Below, in pieces: positions 14,303 through 17,845 of a stretch of DNA of 17,845 nucleotides. The notes below the pieces were generated by a model, which did not search any database, had not been told where the DNA came from, and saw only the letters and a program-made list of their open reading frames with translations. How positions within the stretch are numbered: the first letter of the stretch is position 1; every line of letters begins with the position of its first letter. The stretch is from JANWYT01 sp034432435 (GTDB taxonomy: Bacteria > Chloroflexota > Anaerolineae > Aggregatilineales > Phototrophicaceae): NCBI GenBank assembly GCA_034432435.1, contig DAOUBS010000037.1, forward strand, positions 1 to 17,845, written 5' to 3'. The translations under genes and the position numbers were made by a program.

Positions 14303-14354
14303 GGCTGGTGCGCGCGTTGAACGTTTGCTGGTGAACCCTTTAGGAGTGTTACAG

Positions 14355-15845
14355 GTGGAAAACAAGACAGCGTATGACCTTGTGGTGAAGAATGTGCAGG
14401 TAGTGCGGCCGAACACTGATCAACTTCTGCCAGCCGACATCGCCATCAAAGACGGCAAATTCGCGTTGATTGCAGCGGACATCGCGCCGGAGAGCGCGGC
14501 GCGAGTCATCGATGGCGAGGGATTGATGGCCATGCCCGGAGCGATCGACGCGCACACCCACGTTGGCATTTACGTACACCCCCACGATGACGCGCCGACC
14601 GAGTCAGCGGCAGCGGCCTATGGCGGTGTCACCGTGCTCATGCCATACGTGCGCACCGGCAGCCTCTATCTCAACATGGGTGGGTCGCTCACTGAGTTTT
14701 GGCCGAAGCTGCTAGAGGCCAGCAAAGGCCGCTACTACGTGGACTACGCCTACCACGTGTCGCCCATCACCGGGCGACAAATCGGCGAGATGGAATATCT
14801 GCTGACGACGTGCGGCGCGCCCAACTATGGCGAGGTGTTCATGTTCTATGGGCTGCACGGGCTGCATGGCCGCTCGGATACGCAGTCGAAGTGGCTGATG
14901 TTGGAAGAAGGGGATCACTACGACCTTGCGCACTTCGACTTTATCTGTCGTGAGGCGGCCCGCCTGCAAGCAGCCTATCCTGAACTCGCGCCCTACATTC
15001 AAGTCAGTTGGCACTGTGAGACCCCCGAAATTCTGCGCGCCTACGAGAGTAAGATCAGAGCAGAGGGCAAATTAGACGGCCTTGAAGCCTACAGCGCTGC
15101 TCGCCCGCCGCACAGCGAAGCCGTCGCCATTCAGATCGTGGGCGCGTTGGCGCATGCCGCCGGGTTGAAGCAGGTGAACATCTTGCACATCACCTCGCGC
15201 GAGGCAATGGAAGCCGTTATGACCGTGCGGCAGATGTACCCGGAGGTGCGCTTCGGCGCTGAGACCACTGCCGGCCATCTGCTGCTGGATACGAGCTGCA
15301 AGATGGGCGTCTACGCCAAAGTGAACCCGCCGATCCGTCCACCGGAGCACAAAGAATACCTGTGGCAGCGCGTGCTGGACGGCACAATCGAGTGGGTCAT
15401 TACAGACCACGCCAACTGTCCGTCTGAACTCAAGGTAGACGCGGACGACCCAAAGAACATCTGGAAGGCCAAAGCCGGGTTTGGCGGCACAGAGTACTTG
15501 CTGCCGGGCGTGTTCAGCGAGGGCACAAAACGCGGCCTTAGCCCCAACCGCGTGGTGGAGTTGGTCTCATGGAACCCATCGCGGCGCTTTGGCCTGCTGA
15601 ACAAGGGGGATATCGCCGCCGGCTATGACGCAGATTTAGTGCTGTTCGACCCCAACGAGACGTGGACGATCCACGCGGAGGAGTCGTTCTCTACACAGGG
15701 CTACACGCCGTTTGAGGGCATGGAACTCACTGGGCGAGTGCGGTCTACCTTTGTGCGTGGTCATCTGGTGTACCATAACGGGGAAATGGTCGGTGAGATG
15801 ATCGGGGAGTATCAACCGCGCCCCGCGCCAGCTCCGGCGGGTTGA
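14355..15845 (+). CDS. Hydantoinase/dihydropyrimidinase-family cyclic amidohydrolase without the bridging lysine
   Basis: A 496 aa amidohydrolase of the dihydropyrimidinase/hydantoinase/dihydroorotase group, which opens cyclic amides. Metal-site residues are present: His67 and His69 in DAHTHVG, His220 in SWHCE, His278 in LHITS, and Asp351 in ITDHANC. The carboxylated lysine, normally in an F-M-A-Y-K motif, is absent: the matching stretch reads VFMFYGLHGLHGR, with Gly166 at that place. The rest of the fold is intact (GAETTAGHLLLD, PPIRPP, GFGGTEYLLPGV, SWNPSRRFGL), so this looks like a coherent subfamily. The GTG at 14355 has AGGAG (14342-14346) 8 bases ahead. The C-terminus ends in Pro/Ala repeats. 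It is last in the operon, 52 bases after the CoA-transferase, and is followed by a hairpin. A cyclic imide or lactam substrate is plausible. Confidence 0.88.
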   Translation: MENKTAYDLVVKNVQVVRPNTDQLLPADIAIKDGKFALIAADIAPESAARVIDGEGLMAMPGAIDAHTHVGIYVHPHDDAPTESAAAAYGGVTVLMPYVRTGSLYLNMGGSLTEFWPKLLEASKGRYYVDYAYHVSPITGRQIGEMEYLLTTCGAPNYGEVFMFYGLHGLHGRSDTQSKWLMLEEGDHYDLAHFDFICREAARLQAAYPELAPYIQVSWHCETPEILRAYESKIRAEGKLDGLEAYSAARPPHSEAVAIQIVGALAHAAGLKQVNILHITSREAMEAVMTVRQMYPEVRFGAETTAGHLLLDTSCKMGVYAKVNPPIRPPEHKEYLWQRVLDGTIEWVITDHANCPSELKVDADDPKNIWKAKAGFGGTEYLLPGVFSEGTKRGLSPNRVVELVSWNPSRRFGLLNKGDIAAGYDADLVLFDPNETWTIHAEESFSTQGYTPFEGMELTGRVRSTFVRGHLVYHNGEMVGEMIGEYQPRPAPAPAG

Positions 15846-15865
15846 TGGGGGGCACCAGCGGGTCG

Positions 15866-15895
15866 TGCCACCATCACAGCGTGAGGGTGGCATTT
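15866..15895 (+). terminator. Hairpin terminator candidate after the catabolic operon
   Basis: TGCCACC (15866-15872) pairs with GGTGGCA (15886-15892). Inside, TCAC pairs with GTGA around a three-base loop, separated from the outer stem by one A-G mismatch. Only TTT follows, so the U-tract is short. It sits 20 bases past the amidohydrolase stop, the right place to end that transcript before the ribose locus. Confidence 0.6.
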
Positions 15896-16079
15896 CGCTG
15901 CTGGCGGAGGTAGAGGACCTTCATCCTGCGCCAGCGTGGCGAGAGGGTGTTTACACATGTTCATAGCTAAACAGCCGCCAATTTGCTATACTCCATTTCA
16001 GCAGTGAGGGCAGTCGGCTGTTGGCTAGCCCCTTGTGGTAAAGTTGAAAAAATTACTCATGTTACTTTGAGTCACGTTT
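15896..16079 (+). promoter_or_regulatory. Upstream region of the ribose locus with possible extended -10
   Basis: TATACT at 15987-15992 is preceded by TG one base upstream (TGCTATACT), an extended -10; the -35 position is weak. An inverted repeat ACTCA (16055-16059) / TGAGT (16068-16072) lies just before rbsD and could be a repressor site or a small hairpin hiding a poor ribosome binding site. GTTGAAAA, similar to the words in the divergent control region, is at 16043-16050. No LacI-type operator like the one before rbsB is visible here. Confidence 0.4.
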
Positions 16080-16475
16080 ATGAAGAAAACTCCATTGCTG
16101 AATCAAGCTATCTCTGCTGTGATTGCCGGCATGGGACACAGCGATACGCTGGTAATAGCCGATGCAGGGCTGCCAATTCCTGACAGCGTGCAACGCATCG
16201 ACCTTGCGGTGACAGAAGGCGTTCCAGCCTTTGGTGACGTCCTCAAAGTCGTGATGGGTGAGCTTCAAGTTGAACAAGCTATCCTCGCGGAAGAAATCAA
16301 GACAAAAAGCCCTGATATGCACACGGCAATTTTGCATTGGCTGGGTGATATACCTGTGCACTACGTGTCGCATGAGCAGTTCAAGCAGACCACGTCTAAT
16401 GCTAGGGCGATTGTCCGCACTGGTGAATTTACACCTTATGCCAATGTCATCTTGATTGCAGGAGTCATCTTTTGA
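16080..16475 (+). CDS. rbsD: D-ribose pyranase
   Basis: A 131 aa RbsD protein, which interconverts the pyranose and furanose (beta) forms of ribose or a related sugar in the cytoplasm so that the kinase can use it. Family landmarks are all present: the MKKTPLLNQ start, IAGMGHSDTLVIADAGLPIP with the catalytic His20 and Asp28, RIDLAVTEGVPAF, EEIKTKSP, and the closing IVRTGEFTPYANVILIAGVIF (quoted as the last 21 positions, key residues Arg, Glu, Tyr and Asn). Length is normal. The ribosome binding site is weak (only a GAG-like match), and it lies near an ACTCA/TGAGT inverted repeat. Its stop overlaps the rbsC start by three bases. Confidence 0.95.
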   Translation: MKKTPLLNQAISAVIAGMGHSDTLVIADAGLPIPDSVQRIDLAVTEGVPAFGDVLKVVMGELQVEQAILAEEIKTKSPDMHTAILHWLGDIPVHYVSHEQFKQTTSNARAIVRTGEFTPYANVILIAGVIF

Positions 16476-17455
16476 TTGAGGCCAAGCTGACGCTAACTGG
16501 ATTCGACGTCAGGCGGTTCGTTCAGAATTACGGCCTGCTGCTCTCGTTGCTGCTGTTGTGTGTGCTGCTGACGCTGTCTACAGACCGCTTCTTGACCACT
16601 TCGAACCTGCTGAACGTGCTGCGACAAGCGGCCATCAACGGGGTGATTGCAATGGGCATGATGATGGTCATCCTGACGCGCGGGATCGACCTGTCAGTGG
16701 GGTCAGTCTTGGCGTTTGCAACGGTAGTTGCCTGCGATTTGATGATGCGTTCTGACTTACCGTTGATAGGGACACTTGGGCCACTGGGGGCTGTTGTAGC
16801 AGCAATGGGCATCGGGGCGGCGATGGGCGGGATAAACGGCTTGCTTGTGAGCATCGTGCGCATTCCGCCATTTATCGCCACGTTGGGGATGATGACGCTG
16901 GCACGCGGGGCAGCGCTCGTTTATACAGGAGGACGCCCGATTACTGGTCTGGGCGACTTAGGGGAAGGCTTTCGTTATCTTGGCAGTGGCGTAGTGCTGG
17001 AAGTGCCCGTCCCAATTTTTGTGATGTTTGGGGTGTTACTTGGCGGGTATGTCTTGCTCAACCACACGCCACTGGGGCGCTATGTCTACAGCCTCGGCAG
17101 CAACGAGGAAGCCGCCTTACTCTCTGGGCTGCCTGTTCGCGGCGTAAAAATATTCGTGTACGTCATGTCGGGCATGCTGGCGGCGCTAGCCGGGGTGATC
17201 TTGGCCGGGCGCTTGAACTCCGCACAGCCCACGGCAGGCGCATCGTTTGAGTTTGACGCGATCGCTGCGGTGATCGTCGGTGGGACGAGCTTCACCGGCG
17301 GCGTTGGCACAGTGTGGGGCACGTTCATTGGCGTGCTGCTCATTGCGGTCGTGAACAACGCGCTGAACTTGATGAACGTATCTGCGTTTTATCAGGACAT
17401 CACCAAAGGGCTGGTGATTGCGCTGGCGCTGCTGCTGTACCGCGTCGTCCGTTGA
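16472..17455 (+). CDS. rbsC: Ribose-type ABC transporter permease
   Basis: A 327 aa integral membrane permease of the RbsC family for ribose or a related monosaccharide. After an N-terminal helix (YGLLLSLLLLCVLLTLST) come the family markers: SNLLNVLRQAAINGVIAMGM, the TRGIDLSVGS motif, IVRIPPFIATLGMMTLARG, then the LGSNEEAALLSGLPV cytoplasmic loop that contacts the ATPase and GGTSFTGGVGTVWGTFIGV near the end. The TTG start at 16472 shares bases with the rbsD stop (TTGA) and has AGGAG (16460-16464) 7 bases ahead, so I prefer it despite the rarer codon. The RbsA ATPase gene is not between rbsD and rbsC, nor between rbsC and rbsB; it may lie beyond the window. Confidence 0.93.
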   Translation: MIEAKLTLTGFDVRRFVQNYGLLLSLLLLCVLLTLSTDRFLTTSNLLNVLRQAAINGVIAMGMMMVILTRGIDLSVGSVLAFATVVACDLMMRSDLPLIGTLGPLGAVVAAMGIGAAMGGINGLLVSIVRIPPFIATLGMMTLARGAALVYTGGRPITGLGDLGEGFRYLGSGVVLEVPVPIFVMFGVLLGGYVLLNHTPLGRYVYSLGSNEEAALLSGLPVRGVKIFVYVMSGMLAALAGVILAGRLNSAQPTAGASFEFDAIAAVIVGGTSFTGGVGTVWGTFIGVLLIAVVNNALNLMNVSAFYQDITKGLVIALALLLYRVVR

Positions 17456-17473
17456 TTGTACATCCATTCAAAT

Positions 17474-17509
17474 GGTAAAGGAGGAGATATTTGAGAAAGA
17501 AATAGTTAG
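17474..17509 (+). promoter_or_regulatory. Leader element with orphan Shine-Dalgarno, copy 2
   Basis: AAAGGAGGAG (17477-17486) is an ideal SD within GGTAAAGGAGGAG, followed by ATATTT and, further on, AGTTAG, as upstream of the first binding-protein gene. The only start at a suitable distance is TTG at 17491, giving a four-residue frame (Leu/Met-Arg-Lys-Lys, stop at 17503-17505). The true rbsB start is 91 bases past the SD and has its own SD. Confidence 0.4.
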
Positions 17510-17511
17510 TG

Positions 17512-17525
17512 TGTAATCGATTACA
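17512..17525. promoter_or_regulatory. LacI/GalR-family operator-like palindrome
   Basis: TGTAATCGATTACA is a perfect 14-bp palindrome with a central CG, the arrangement bound by LacI/GalR-family regulators; it fits the general cre-type pattern TGWNANCGNTNWCA at every fixed position. It lies 52 bases before the rbsB start, in the rbsC-rbsB gap. A sugar-responsive repressor acting on an rbsB-proximal promoter, or as a roadblock, would explain its place. No regulator gene is in the window. Confidence 0.7.
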
Positions 17526-17577
17526 AAGCAAACTTGCTCAACCATCACAATCGAATAAAACTTTAGGAGAGGTTGTT

Positions 17578-17845
17578 ATGTTGCAAAAACTCGGAAAATT
17601 GCTGGGGTTGGTCGGTCTCCTTTCGCTTGCGCCGATGGCGACAATGTCACAGGAGGGGTACACCATTGGCGTGTCGATCTCGCGCCTGTCGAACCCGTTC
17701 TTTATCTCGCTCGTCGAGGGTGCGCAGGAAACAGCGGATCGGCTAGGGGTTGAACTGATCGTGGTGGACGCAGCGGATAACCCATCGACCGAGGCAGCCA
17801 ACATCGAAGACTTGATCGCGCAGGGGGTGGACGCCATCTTGATCA
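17578..17845 (+). CDS. rbsB: Ribose-type substrate-binding protein, partial (N-terminus)
   Basis: An ATG at 17578 opens a frame that runs to the window end (89 codons), so the C-terminus is outside. It starts MLQKLGKLLGLVGLLSLAPM, a Sec signal peptide with a likely cut near ATMS-Q; there is no lipobox cysteine. The mature part is the first lobe of a periplasmic-binding-protein-type sugar binder of the RbsB family: YTIGVSISRLSNPFFISLVE, then GAQETADRLGVELIVVDAADNP, then IEDLIAQGVDAILI. The Asn-Pro-Phe-Phe motif is the usual sugar-contact region. SD AGGAGAGG (17565-17572) is 5 bases ahead of the start. It is separated from rbsC by 122 bases that hold a LacI-type operator, suggesting extra, separately regulated expression of the binding protein. 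Confidence 0.93.
   Translation, partial: MLQKLGKLLGLVGLLSLAPMATMSQEGYTIGVSISRLSNPFFISLVEGAQETADRLGVELIVVDAADNPSTEAANIEDLIAQGVDAILI

Noticed and set aside
14247..14354. Upstream extension of the amidohydrolase overlapping the CoA-transferase
   Set aside because: The extension is an Arg-rich out-of-frame reading of the CoA-transferase end; the GTG at 14355 has a well-spaced ribosome binding site.
17491..17505. Four-residue leader peptide after the orphan SD upstream of rbsB
   Set aside because: The frame is too short and uses TTG; the matching element at 5753 has no equivalent frame, so I list the SD element only and not a coding gene.

Overview
This is a bacterial catabolic/transport region, densely coded, with moderately high GC genes and AT-rich control regions. 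It has no rRNA, tRNA, CRISPR array, insertion sequence or phage gene that I can see. GTG and TTG starts, short overlaps and good Shine-Dalgarno (SD) sites are common. A Chloroflexota-like host is a guess, based on overall style and on the characterised citramalyl-CoA enzymes of Chloroflexus. Nothing in the window fixes the taxon.

Layout. (1) Positions 1-5429, minus strand: a leftward operon of six genes. In transcription order they encode a DUF1838-type protein, a DUF1330/SnoaL two-domain protein, a double-VOC protein, a nitrilase-superfamily protein with altered catalytic residues, an aldehyde dehydrogenase, and a lipocalin-like protein cut by the window edge. (2) Positions 5430-5849: a divergent AT-rich control region with an extended -10 promoter and many GTTGA/TCAAC words. 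(3) Positions 5850-15845, plus strand: a second operon. It holds a family-5 (peptide/opine/nickel type) substrate-binding protein, two Dpp/Opp-type permeases without ATPase subunits, an NmrA-like NAD(P)-binding protein, an HMG-CoA-lyase-family lyase, LeuC- and LeuD-type hydratase subunits, a class III CoA-transferase, and a hydantoinase/dihydropyrimidinase-family amidohydrolase lacking the usual metal-bridging lysine. A hairpin suited to termination follows. (4) Positions 16080-17845, plus strand: a ribose-type locus rbsD-rbsC-(operator)-rbsB, with rbsB cut by the window edge.

Working idea (inference). LeuCD-type hydratase, class III CoA-transferase and HMG-CoA-lyase-type lyase together make a chemically complete route for a branched unsaturated C4-dicarboxylate such as citraconate: hydration to a 2-methylmalate, CoA activation, then cleavage to acyl-CoA plus pyruvate. 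The cyclic amidohydrolase, and perhaps the divergent nitrilase-like protein, could feed it from a cyclic amide or imide taken up by the adjacent transporter. Individual enzyme families are secure; the substrate and the joined pathway are not.
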